9,273 nt of DNA from Zoogloeaceae bacterium. GTDB taxonomy: Bacteria > Pseudomonadota > Gammaproteobacteria > Burkholderiales > Rhodocyclaceae. Position 1 is the first letter of the stretch, and each line of letters opens with the position of its first letter. The stretch is taken from assembly GCA_015657735.1 (NCBI GenBank), contig SSSX01000418.1:1-9273 (forward strand). Reading direction: 5' to 3'. The notes below the pieces were generated by a model. The model had not been told where the DNA came from. It did no database searches and worked only from the letters and a program-made list of their open reading frames with translations. Of this stretch, positions 1 to 8,599 are shown piece after piece. The position numbers and the translations under genes were made by a program.

Positions 1-120
1 GCCTGGCTCGGCTGGATCGAGGCGCGCGCGGCCGATGCGCGCGGCGGCCGCGAGGAGACCGTCGCCGCGCTGCGCGCCCGCATCGCCGAACTCGAGGCGG
101 CCCTCGCGGCGAAGGGCTGA
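1..120 (+). CDS. hypB: C-terminal end of probable HypB, hydrogenase nickel incorporation GTPase (partial)
   Basis: Frame 1 is open from the window edge to a TGA at 118-120, giving 39 residues that begin AWLGWIEARAAD. HypB proteins end with a helix of the form MDxWLxWLE after their G domain (E. coli ends WLNWLETQRCA), and this fragment matches that pattern. HypB is a cytoplasmic SIMIBI GTPase that, with HypA, loads nickel into the hydrogenase large subunit. The position directly before hypF fits the common order hypA-hypB-hypF-hypC-hypD-hypE. After the Trp-rich helix there are about 25 extra residues with a heptad-like pattern (ETVAALRARIAELEAALAA), which look like a short coiled coil and are absent from E. 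coli HypB. The GTPase motifs lie outside the window, so the call rests on a short tail and on context. Any other coiled-coil-ended Hyp or Hox accessory protein remains possible. Confidence 0.68.
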   Translation, partial: AWLGWIEARAADARGGREETVAALRARIAELEAALAAKG

Positions 121-122
121 GG
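119..122 (+). promoter_or_regulatory. Shine-Dalgarno site fixing the hypF start
   Basis: GAGG at 119-122 overlaps the upstream stop codon and lies 5 bases before the ATG at 128. It supports that ATG over the in-frame ATG at 35, which lies inside the upstream gene and would add 31 Arg/Ala/Pro-rich residues ahead of the acylphosphatase domain. Confidence 0.6.
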
Positions 123-127
123 CGCCG

Positions 128-2502
<2,375 letters not shown>

Positions 2503-2506
<4 letters not shown>

Positions 2507-2805
2507 AGAAGATGCAGCACAGCGCCGCCACCGTGCGCCGCCTCGAAGACCTGCCCAATGTGGGCGCCGCGGTCGCCGCCGACCTGCGCCGCATCGGCAT
2601 CGCCACCCCTGCCGCGCTCGCCGGCCGCGACCCCTTCGCGCTGTACGCCGAACTCAACGCCGTCACCGGCATCCGCCACGATCCGTGCATGCTCGACACT
2701 TTCATTGCCGTCACCCGCTTCATGGCCGGCGACGCCGCGCGGCCCTGGTGGGCCTACACCGCCGAGCGCAAGGCGAGGCTGGCGGCGGCCGACAACAAGG
2801 ACTGA
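2503..2805 (+). CDS. Cdd1-like helix-hairpin-helix protein inside the hyp operon
   Basis: This 100-residue protein resembles the small family annotated as pathogenicity locus/Cdd1-like or mitomycin-resistance-like HHH proteins. A helix-hairpin-helix segment is visible at about 12-50 (LEDLPNVGAAVAADLRRIGI, then TPAALAGRDPFALYAEL). The family's conserved C-terminal blocks TGIRHDPCMLD (55-65) and PWWAYTAERK (81-90) follow. HHH motifs commonly bind DNA non-specifically or mediate protein contacts. The function of this family is not established, and it is not one of the canonical hydrogenase maturation factors. Its ATG overlaps the hypF stop (ATGA at 2503-2506), with GGGGA at 2493-2497 as a likely ribosome site. 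An in-frame ATG at 2512 is a possible alternative start. hypC begins 3 bases after its stop, so it should be made together with the Hyp proteins. Family assignment is from recalled motif patterns. Any role in hydrogenase biogenesis is only inferred from location. Confidence 0.85.
2797..2801 (+). promoter_or_regulatory. Strong Shine-Dalgarno site for hypC
   Basis: AAGGA, 7 bases before the hypC ATG at 2809, lies within the last codons of the HHH gene. It is the clearest ribosome site in the operon. hypD and hypE, by contrast, have none and appear to rely on translational coupling. Confidence 0.6.
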
Positions 2806-2808
2806 TCC

Positions 2809-3051
2809 ATGTGCCTCGCGATCCCGACCCGGGTGGTCGAACTGCTGCCCGACAACCACGCCATCGTCGAACTCGGCGGCGTGCACAAGCCGATCTCCCT
2901 CGAACTCGTCGACGACGTGGCGGTGGGCGACTACGTGATCGTCCACGTCGGCTACGCGCTGGCCCGCCTCGACCCGGATGAGGCCGCCCGGACCCTCGCG
3001 CTGATGGCCGAAGCCGGCCTCGACGTCGGCGCCGCGACGCCCGCCCGATGA
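2809..3051 (+). CDS. hypC: Hydrogenase assembly chaperone HypC
   Basis: An 80-residue protein of the HypC/HupF family begins with the diagnostic MCLAIP. After Met removal, Cys2 becomes the N-terminal residue that, with HypD, binds the iron receiving CN and CO. HypC then carries the Fe(CN)2CO unit to the hydrogenase large-subunit precursor. The small beta-barrel core follows (VVELLPDNHAIVELGG, then DYVIVHVGYAL), including the family's conserved His at 46. The length is normal for the family (about 75-95). It acts in the cytoplasm. Its TGA overlaps the hypD ATG (ATGA at 3048-3051), matching the one-to-one HypC-HypD complex. In organisms with several hydrogenases a paralogue such as HupF or HybG may exist. 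The neighbours here make HypC the best name. Confidence 0.96.
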   Translation: MCLAIPTRVVELLPDNHAIVELGGVHKPISLELVDDVAVGDYVIVHVGYALARLDPDEAARTLALMAEAGLDVGAATPAR

Positions 3052-4190
3052 AATACGTCGATGAATTCCGCGACGGTGCGATCGCCCGCGGCCTCGCCGC
3101 CGCCATCGCCCGCGAGGTCGAGCCCGGCCGCCGCTACGCCTTCATGGAATTCTGCGGCGGCCACACCCACGCCATCTCCCGCTATGGCGTCGCCGACCTG
3201 CTGCCGCCCGCGGTGCGGATGGTTCACGGTCCGGGCTGCCCGGTGTGCGTGCTGCCCATCGGCCGTATCGACCAGGCCATCCGCCTGGCGCTGGACGCCG
3301 GCGCGACCGTCTGCACCTACGGCGACACCCTGCGCGTGCCGGCCTCGGGTGGACTGTCGATGCTCCGCGCCCGCGCCCGCGGCGCCGACATCCGGATGAT
3401 CTACTCGGCGGCCGACGCGCTCGCGCTGGCCCGGCAGGCGCCGCAGCGGCAGGTGGTGTTCTTCGCCATCGGCTTCGAAACCACCACGCCGCCCACCGCG
3501 CTGGTGATCCGCGAGGCGGCGCGCCTGGGCCTCACCAACTTCAGCGTGCTGTGCTGCCATGTGCTCACGCCGGCGGCGATCACCGCGATCCTCGAATCGC
3601 CCGAGGTGCGCGAACTGGGCAGTGTGCCGCTCGACGGCTTCATCGGCCCGGCCCACGTCAGCACCGTGATCGGCAGCCGGCCTTACGCCCATTTCGCCGA
3701 GGAATACCGCAAGCCGGTGGTCATCGCCGGTTTCGAACCGCTCGACGTGATGCAGGCGGTGCGCATGCTGGTGCGCCAGGTGAACGAAGGCCGCGCCGAG
3801 GTCGAGAACGAATTCACCCGCGCCGTCACCGCCGACGGCAACCTGAAGGCCCAGGCGCGGGTGTCGGAAGTCTTCGAACTGCGCCGCGAGTTCGAATGGC
3901 GCGGGCTGGGCCTGGTGCCCTATTCGGCGCTGCGCATCCGCGCGCCCTTCGCCGCCTTCGACGCCGAGGCGCGTTTCGGCCTCGACTACCGGCCGGTGCC
4001 GGACCACCCGTCGTGCGAATGCGGCGCGATCCTGCGCGGGGTCCGCTCGCCGGTCGACTGCAAGCTGTTCGGCACCGTGTGCACCCCCGAAACGCCGATG
4101 GGTTCGTGCATGGTGTCGTCCGAAGGCGCCTGCGCCGCCCACTACACCTACGGCCGCTTCCGCGATATTCCGCTTACCGCCGCGCCATGA
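3048..4190 (+). CDS. hypD: HypD, iron-sulfur scaffold for Fe(CN)2CO assembly
   Basis: This 380-residue cytoplasmic protein (typical size about 370-380) is the scaffold and probable redox partner on which the Fe(CN)2CO group is built with HypC. Conserved motifs are intact: FCGGHTH with Cys36, GPGCPVC with Cys64 and Cys67, and GFETTTP at 142-148. The C-terminal cysteine cluster has Cys323, Cys325, Cys338, Cys345, Cys354 and Cys362, part of which holds the [4Fe-4S] cluster in characterised HypD proteins. The ATG overlaps the hypC stop and no Shine-Dalgarno sequence precedes it (GC-only bases), so translation probably depends on ribosomes finishing hypC. The end overlaps hypE in the same way. There is nothing unusual in the protein itself. 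Confidence 0.97.
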   Translation: MKYVDEFRDGAIARGLAAAIAREVEPGRRYAFMEFCGGHTHAISRYGVADLLPPAVRMVHGPGCPVCVLPIGRIDQAIRLALDAGATVCTYGDTLRVPASGGLSMLRARARGADIRMIYSAADALALARQAPQRQVVFFAIGFETTTPPTALVIREAARLGLTNFSVLCCHVLTPAAITAILESPEVRELGSVPLDGFIGPAHVSTVIGSRPYAHFAEEYRKPVVIAGFEPLDVMQAVRMLVRQVNEGRAEVENEFTRAVTADGNLKAQARVSEVFELRREFEWRGLGLVPYSALRIRAPFAAFDAEARFGLDYRPVPDHPSCECGAILRGVRSPVDCKLFGTVCTPETPMGSCMVSSEGACAAHYTYGRFRDIPLTAAP

Positions 4191-5233
4191 AGAAAGCCTA
4201 CATCCGGCCCCTCGACCTGCGTCACGGCAGCGTCGACCTGTCCCACGGCGGCGGCGGCCGCGCGATGGCCCAGCTGATCGCCGACGTCTTCGGCCGCGCC
4301 TTCGACAACGAATGGCTGCGCCGCGGCGACGACGGTGCGGTGCTGCCGGCCCCGGCGCCCGGCGAGCGGCTGGTCGTCGCCACCGACGCCCACGTGGTGT
4401 CGCCGCTGTTCTTCCCCGGCGGCGACATCGGCTGCCTCGCCGTGCACGGCACCATCAACGACGTGGCGGTGATGGGCGCGCGGCCGCTCTACCTGGCCGC
4501 CGCCTTCATCATCGAGGAGGGCTTTCCGCTCGCCGATCTGGTCCGCCTCGTCGCCAGCATGGCCGCCGCGGCGCGCGAGGCCGGCGTGCCGGTGGTCACC
4601 GGCGACACCAAGGTCGTCGAGAAGGGCAAGGGCGACGGCCTCTTCATCGCCACCACCGGCGTCGGCGCGCTGCCGGCCGGCTGCGAGCTGTCCGGCGCCG
4701 CGGCGCGGCCGGGCGATGCGGTGATCGTCTCCGGCACCGTCGGCGACCACGGCATGGCGATCATGGCGCAGCGCGAAAACCTCGCCTTCGACGCGGCGAT
4801 CCGCTCCGACACCGCCGCGCTGCACGGGCTGGCCGCCGTCGCCGTTGCCGCCGCGCCCGGCCTGCGCCTGCTGCGCGACCCGACCCGCGGCGGCCTGGCC
4901 GCGACCCTCAACGAGATCGCTCAGCAATCGGCGGTCGGCATCGTTCTCGACGAAGCGGCGATCCCGGTCGACCCGCAGGTTGCCGCCGCCTGCGAATTCC
5001 TCGGCCTCGACCCCCTCAACATCGCCAACGAGGGCAAGCTGATCGCCGTCTGCCCGGCCGCCGAAGCCGAGGCCCTCGTCGCCGCGCTGCGTGGCCACCC
5101 GCTCGGCCGCCGCGCCGCCCGCATCGGCGAAGTCATCGCCGACGCACACCGCTTCGTGCAGATGAAAACCGCCTTCGGCGGCCGGCGGATGGTCGACTGG
5201 CTGGCGGGGGAACAACTGCCGCGGATCTGCTGA
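4187..5233 (+). CDS. hypE: HypE, carbamoyl dehydratase making the cyanide ligand
   Basis: This 348-residue protein of the PurM/AIR synthase-like superfamily uses ATP to dehydrate the thiocarboxamide placed by HypF on its C-terminal Cys, giving the thiocyanate that donates CN to the iron on HypCD. The protein ends LPRIC, so the essential C-terminal Cys348 is present and nothing follows it. Other visible motifs are SHGGGGRAM (19-27), TDAHVVSPLFFPGGDIG (66-82), NDVAVMGARP (91-100), VVTGDTKVV (136-144) and RDPTRGGLA (230-238). The ATG at 4187 is chosen because it overlaps the hypD stop (ATGA) and gives the family N-terminus. The same frame is open much further upstream, but only as a shadow of hypD. 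No Shine-Dalgarno site precedes the ATG, so coupling to hypD translation is likely. It is the partner of HypF in this operon. Confidence 0.97.
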   Translation: MKKAYIRPLDLRHGSVDLSHGGGGRAMAQLIADVFGRAFDNEWLRRGDDGAVLPAPAPGERLVVATDAHVVSPLFFPGGDIGCLAVHGTINDVAVMGARPLYLAAAFIIEEGFPLADLVRLVASMAAAAREAGVPVVTGDTKVVEKGKGDGLFIATTGVGALPAGCELSGAAARPGDAVIVSGTVGDHGMAIMAQRENLAFDAAIRSDTAALHGLAAVAVAAAPGLRLLRDPTRGGLAATLNEIAQQSAVGIVLDEAAIPVDPQVAAACEFLGLDPLNIANEGKLIAVCPAAEAEALVAALRGHPLGRRAARIGEVIADAHRFVQMKTAFGGRRMVDWLAGEQLPRIC

Positions 5234-5235
5234 GC

Positions 5236-5256
5236 GGACGATCATGCGCATCGTCC
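5236..5256 (+). repeat. Inverted repeat (hairpin) between hypE and hypX
   Basis: Perfect 7-base arms GGACGAT and ATCGTCC flank a 7-base loop, starting 3 bases after the hypE stop. The centre also holds the 8-base palindrome ATGCGCAT (5244-5251). No T-run follows, so it is unlikely to be a strong intrinsic terminator. It could instead be a processing or stability element, or a partial attenuator lowering hypX expression relative to hypE. Confidence 0.5.
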
Positions 5257-5324
5257 CGTCGTGCCGAACTCTCCCCGCCATCGACAAGGCGGTCGGTGCG
5301 TCCTGACGCCGCCACCCGCCGCCG

Positions 5325-7058
5325 ATGAAAATCCTGATCCTCACCCACAGCTTCAACAGCCTCGCCCAGCGGCTGTTCGAGGCGCTGTCGGTGCGCGGGC
5401 ACACGCTGTCGGTGGAGTTCGACATCGCCGATGCGGTCACCGCCGAGGCCGTCGCGCTGTTCCGGCCCGACCTGCTGCTGGCGCCGTTCCTCAAGCGGGC
5501 GATTCCCGCGGCGGTGTGGTCGCGCCTGCCGTGCCTCATCGTGCATCCCGGCATCGTCGGCGACCGCGGGCCGTCGGCTCTCGACTGGGCGATCCAGCGC
5601 GGCGAGGCGGAGTGGGGCGTCACGGTGCTGCAGGCCGAGGGCGAACTGGACGCCGGGCCGGTGTGGGCCAGCGCCGGTTTTGCGCTGCGCGCGGCGACCA
5701 AATCCAGCCTCTACCGCCATGAGGTCGGCACCGCGGCGGTGGCTGCGGTGCTCGCCGCGCTGGCCCGTTTCGACGACTGGCAGGCCGGGCGCTGGCAGCC
5801 GCGGCGGCCACGGGCGGGCGACCCGACGGTGCGCGGCCGCCTGCAGCCGGCGATGCGGCAGGCCGAGCGGCGCATCGACTGGGCCGCTGACGACACGGCG
5901 ACGATCCTGCGTCGCCTCCGTGCCGCCGACGGTTTTCCCGGCGTCGCCGACAGCCTGTTCGGCGTGCCCTGCCGCCTGTTCGACGCCCACCCGGCGCCGG
6001 CCGAGCCGGGCGCGGCAGCGGGCCAGCTCCTCGCCCGGCGCGACGGCGCCGTGCTGCGCGCGACCCGCGACGGCGCGATCTGGATCGGCCACGTCAAACG
6101 CGGCGATTTCAAGCTGCCGGCCACCGTCGCCTTCGCCGCCGAGACCGCCGCGCTGCCCGAGCGCCCGGCGCCACTGCTGCGCGGGAACGACGACGGCGCC
6201 AACGACGGCGCCGAGCTGCGCTACCGCGAGCTGGCAACGGCGCAAGGCGCGGTCGGCTTTCTGAGCTTCGATTTCTACAACGGCGCGATGTCCACCGCGC
6301 AGTGCCGCCGTCTCGTCGCCGCCATCGCCGTCGCCCGCGCCCGGCCGACCCGCGTGCTGGTGCTGGAGGGCGGCGCCGACGTGTGGTCGAACGGTATTCA
6401 CCTCCACCGCATCGAGGCCGCGCAACTGGCCGGCGGCTCGGCGGCCGACGAATCGTGGGCCAACATCAACGCGATCAACGACGTGTGTCTGGCGATCCTG
6501 CAGACCACCGACCGGCTCACCATCGCCGCGCTGCGCGGCAACGCGGGTGCCGGCGGCTGCTTCCTGGCGCTGGCCGCCGACCAGGTGTGGGCGTATGAAG
6601 GCGTGATCCTCAATCCCCACTACAGGAACATGGGCAATCTGTACGGTTCGGAATACTGGACCTACCTGCTGCCGCGGCGGGTCGGGCCGGCGGCGGCCGC
6701 GGCGATCATGGCCGCGCGCCTGCCGCTGGGCGCCCCGCGGGCGCAGCAGGCCGGGCTCATCGATGCCTGCTTCGGCGCCGACCGGCCGGCCTTCGAGGCC
6801 GAGGTGGCCCGCCGCGCCATCGCGCTGGCCACCGCCGCCGACTACGCCGACCGCCTCGCCGCCAAACAGGCCCGCCGCGCCGCCGACGAGGCGATCAAGC
6901 CGCTGGCCGCCTACCGCGACGAGGAACTGGCGCGCATGCACCGCAACTTCTACGGCTTCGACCCGAGCTACCACGGCGCGCGCTACCACTTCGTGATGAA
7001 GAGCCCCCAGTCGTGGACGCCGCGCCACCTGGCCCGCCACCGCCACGGTGGCGGCTGA
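5325..7058 (+). CDS. hypX: HypX/HoxX, CO-ligand synthesis from formyl-tetrahydrofolate
   Basis: This 577-residue two-domain protein has the usual HypX length. Characterised HypX takes the formyl group of N10-formyl-THF onto coenzyme A and then decarbonylates formyl-CoA to release CO for the hydrogenase active site when oxygen is present. The N-terminal formyltransferase-like domain shows MKILILTHSFNS at the start, HPGIVGDRGPSALDWAI (74-90, probable catalytic His74) and GELDAGPVW (106-114, Asp109). The C-terminal crotonase-fold domain begins about residue 295 and shows FLSFDFYNGAMS, LEGGADVWSNGIHL (347-360) and LRGNAGAGG (403-411). It also has PHYRNMGNLYGSEYWTYLLP (431-450), with the Tyr and Glu implicated in decarbonylation. 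The start is fixed: an in-frame TGA at 5304 is followed by no other start codon before ATG 5325. No Shine-Dalgarno site is visible, and 91 bases separate it from hypE. It is the last gene of the operon. Confidence 0.95.
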   Translation: MKILILTHSFNSLAQRLFEALSVRGHTLSVEFDIADAVTAEAVALFRPDLLLAPFLKRAIPAAVWSRLPCLIVHPGIVGDRGPSALDWAIQRGEAEWGVTVLQAEGELDAGPVWASAGFALRAATKSSLYRHEVGTAAVAAVLAALARFDDWQAGRWQPRRPRAGDPTVRGRLQPAMRQAERRIDWAADDTATILRRLRAADGFPGVADSLFGVPCRLFDAHPAPAEPGAAAGQLLARRDGAVLRATRDGAIWIGHVKRGDFKLPATVAFAAETAALPERPAPLLRGNDDGANDGAELRYRELATAQGAVGFLSFDFYNGAMSTAQCRRLVAAIAVARARPTRVLVLEGGADVWSNGIHLHRIEAAQLAGGSAADESWANINAINDVCLAILQTTDRLTIAALRGNAGAGGCFLALAADQVWAYEGVILNPHYRNMGNLYGSEYWTYLLPRRVGPAAAAAIMAARLPLGAPRAQQAGLIDACFGADRPAFEAEVARRAIALATAADYADRLAAKQARRAADEAIKPLAAYRDEELARMHRNFYGFDPSYHGARYHFVMKSPQSWTPRHLARHRHGGG

Positions 7059-7090
7059 ACGCCGCGGCGGCGGCCGGCCCGGCCGGCGTT
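7058..7090. terminator. GC-rich inverted repeat between convergent genes, possible bidirectional terminator
   Basis: Arms AACGCCG (7058-7064) and CGGCGTT (7084-7090) are perfectly complementary and enclose a GC-only interior that can pair further. The arms reach into both convergent stop codons (hypX TGA at 7056-7058, SH3 gene TAA at 7091-7089). Only two T residues follow on either strand, so termination by this hairpin alone is uncertain. Confidence 0.4.
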
Positions 7091-8021
7091 ACTGGAAACC
7101 GTGGCGATCGCCGTCCGGCCGGTTCGGCGCGTTGCGGTTCGGCTCCCGTTCCTGACGGGGTGGCAGCGCGATCTCGCGCTGCGGCGGAGCCGGGCGCTCC
7201 TGACGCTGGGGCGCCGGCGGCGTCCATCCGCCGGCGGGCGGCGGCGCATCGATCCGCTCCGGCCGCGGCGGGAAGGGGCGGGCCTGCTCGGGGCGCGGCT
7301 GCGGCGGCGGCTGCGGGGCCGGCCCGGCACTGGGCAGCGGTGCGGGTGCCGGCGCGGTGGTGCCGCGGCCGGGCTCGGGGCGCGGTGGCGGGGTGAAGTC
7401 GCGCCGCGGCGGCGCGCCGTTCCAGCGCTCGTCGCCGTGCGCTGGCGGGTTGTTCGGGTTGCGCTCCCAGCGCGGCGGCGGCGCGGATTCCCCCTCCCAG
7501 CGTGGCGGCGGTGCGCCGTCCCGCTCGCGCCGCGGCGGCCAGGGCTGCTGCCAGCCGCCCCACGGTGGCGGGGCGGGCATCGGCGCGACCCGCGGCGGCG
7601 GCGGGGGCGGGTGGCGCCAGCGGTAGTCGTCGTACCACGGCTGGTGGCGGTAGTGGCGGCCCCAGTAGTCGCCGACGATGAAGCTGATCAGCGGAATGCC
7701 GATCGTCGCGCCGTACTGCGGCACCGGCAGCACGTCGCCCATCCACGGGTAGCTCAGGTTGTAGGCGAGCACCCAGCCGCGCTGGCCGTCGGGGAGCATC
7801 ACGTCGCACCACTGGTAGCCGTCGAGGCAGCCCATCACCGCCATGTCGACACCCGGGTAGAGGGTGGCGATGATCGGGTAGCGCATGTCCGGCCCGGCGT
7901 AGAGCTGCACCGGGGCGTTGAGGTAGACCTGCTGGGCCTGGGCTGCCGCGGGCACGAGCAGCGCGGCGGTGCCGGCGATGGCGGCGGCCCGGAGGCGGCG
8001 AAGGGATGAGCGGAGGGGCAT
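7089..8021 (-). CDS. Secreted SH3-domain protein with proline-rich tail
   Basis: This 310-residue protein has a clear Sec signal peptide: basic MPLRSSLRRLR, then a hydrophobic stretch, then the AQA cleavage motif ending at residue 29. A bacterial SH3-type domain follows at about 31-92 (VYLNAPVQLYAGPDMRYPII, then GCLDGYQWCDVMLPDGQRGWV), with two cysteines (65, 72) that could form a disulfide in the periplasm. A short hydrophobic segment IGIPLISFIVGDYWG (107-121) and an aromatic patch lead into about 175 residues rich in Pro, Arg, Trp and Glu, including a tandem APPPRWE repeat. Such SH3 proteins are common in betaproteobacteria and may bind cell-wall material. The function here is unknown. The start is chosen for the signal peptide and for GGGAG at 8032-8028, 6 bases upstream; the longer open frame has no such support. 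It is convergent with hypX and downstream of the thioesterase gene on the same strand. The Pro-rich frame is supported by direct continuity with the SH3 domain. Confidence 0.88.
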   Translation of the reverse strand: MPLRSSLRRLRAAAIAGTAALLVPAAAQAQQVYLNAPVQLYAGPDMRYPIIATLYPGVDMAVMGCLDGYQWCDVMLPDGQRGWVLAYNLSYPWMGDVLPVPQYGATIGIPLISFIVGDYWGRHYRHQPWYDDYRWRHPPPPPPRVAPMPAPPPWGGWQQPWPPRRERDGAPPPRWEGESAPPPRWERNPNNPPAHGDERWNGAPPRRDFTPPPRPEPGRGTTAPAPAPLPSAGPAPQPPPQPRPEQARPFPPRPERIDAPPPAGGWTPPAPQRQERPAPPQREIALPPRQEREPNRNAPNRPDGDRHGFQ

Positions 8022-8082
8022 GGTGCGCTCCCGGTGGTGGGGACGGCGGGCCGGCAGATCGACCTGCGCGGTCAGTGAAACG

Positions 8083-8111
8083 AGTGTAGGACGAGTCGCG
8101 CGCGGTGTCTG
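8083..8111 (-). promoter_or_regulatory. Candidate sigma70-type promoter for the SH3 gene
   Basis: Reading the minus strand, CAGACA (8111-8106) is followed after 17 bases by TACACT (8088-8083), each matching four of six consensus positions. Transcription would start near 8076, about 55 bases before the start codon. An imperfect palindrome (GCAGGTCGATCTGC, 8067-8054, 12 of 14 symmetric) lies in the leader just downstream. A separate repeat AGTCGC/GCGACT (8094-8099, 8115-8120) brackets the -35 region. Either could be an operator. This is a by-eye match only. Confidence 0.33.
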
Positions 8112-8135
8112 CGTGCGACTGTAAGCGCAGGTTTC

Positions 8136-8156
8136 GACCCGCTGGCGGGGCGGGTC
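8136..8156 (-). terminator. Stem-loop after the thioesterase gene, possible terminator
   Basis: Perfect 7-base arms GACCCGC and GCGGGTC with a 7-base loop begin 11 bases past the thioesterase stop on the minus strand. The sequence after the hairpin is GAAACC, without a T-run, so it is at best a weak intrinsic terminator or an RNA 3'-end stabiliser. Confidence 0.4.
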
Positions 8157-8167
8157 CGCCGCTCTGC

Positions 8168-8599
8168 TCAGTTCGCCGCCGCGAGGCGGGCACGGAAGGC
8201 GGCGGGGATGGTGACCGGACGCTTGGCCTGATAGTCGAAGAACACGATGCCGTTCTTGCCGCGGGCCACTTCGCGGCCGCTGACCTTGTCGCGGGCGCGC
8301 CACACCAGGTCGCAGCCATAGTTGTTGAATTCCGCCGGCGTCATCTCGAAAACCAGGGTCTCGCCGTAGAAGGCTTCCGATTTGTACTGCACCGCCGCAT
8401 CGGCGACGATGATGCCGGCGCCTTCGACATCGAGTTCGGTGTAGTCGAGCGCGCGGAAGAAGCGCACGCGGGTTTCCGACACCAGCATCAGCAGCGCGGC
8501 GTTGTCGAGGTGGTGGCCGTGATTGATGTGACCGATGTAGATCGGGACTTCGGTCGAAAACATGAAACGGTCGGGGAGGTCGATGATCACGCGGGCCAT
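8168..8599 (-). CDS. Hot-dog-fold acyl-CoA thioesterase-like protein (4HBT family)
   Basis: This 143-residue protein has the length and pattern of single-domain hot-dog thioesterases (YbgC/FadM-like, COG0824 type), which hydrolyse acyl-CoA thioesters in the cytoplasm. The signature helix region IGHINHGHHLDNAALLMLVS (22-41), followed by ETR, aligns with the family pattern DxDxxGHVNNxxYLxxFExxR. FRALDYTELDVEGAGIIVAD (48-67), then YKSEAFYGETLVFEM (72-86) and the strand GIVFFDY (117-123) complete the fold. At the position of the usual catalytic Asp this protein appears to have Asn26 within INHGHHLDN, a variant also remembered from other GHINYGNHL-type members. The substrate is unknown. ATG 8599 is the only Met before the domain. 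Its ribosome site is weak (GAGAAAG at 8616-8610), and an imperfect palindrome CGGAGAActTTCTCGG overlaps this leader. It is transcribed divergently from the tonB-like gene. Family confidence is high; function is unproven. Confidence 0.88.
   Translation of the reverse strand: MARVIIDLPDRFMFSTEVPIYIGHINHGHHLDNAALLMLVSETRVRFFRALDYTELDVEGAGIIVADAAVQYKSEAFYGETLVFEMTPAEFNNYGCDLVWRARDKVSGREVARGKNGIVFFDYQAKRPVTIPAAFRARLAAAN

Noticed and set aside
35..127. Longer hypF reading frame starting at ATG 35
   Set aside because: It overlaps the upstream gene by 86 bases, adds only Arg/Ala/Pro-rich residues not part of the acylphosphatase domain, and ATG 128 has a ribosome site.
3245..4186. Upstream extension of the hypE frame
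   Set aside because: The frame is open through hypD by base composition only; HypE family similarity begins at ATG 4187.
5133..7046. Large minus-strand frame of 637 codons opposite hypX
   Set aside because: It is the antisense shadow of hypX and the end of hypE, with His/Gly/Arg/Val-rich composition and no recognisable domain; similar shadows occur opposite hypD and hypF.
7140..7630. GC-rich short repeats resembling a CRISPR or minisatellite array
   Set aside because: The repetition is explained by Pro/Arg codons in the SH3 protein tail; repeat length and spacing are irregular and there are no unique spacers.
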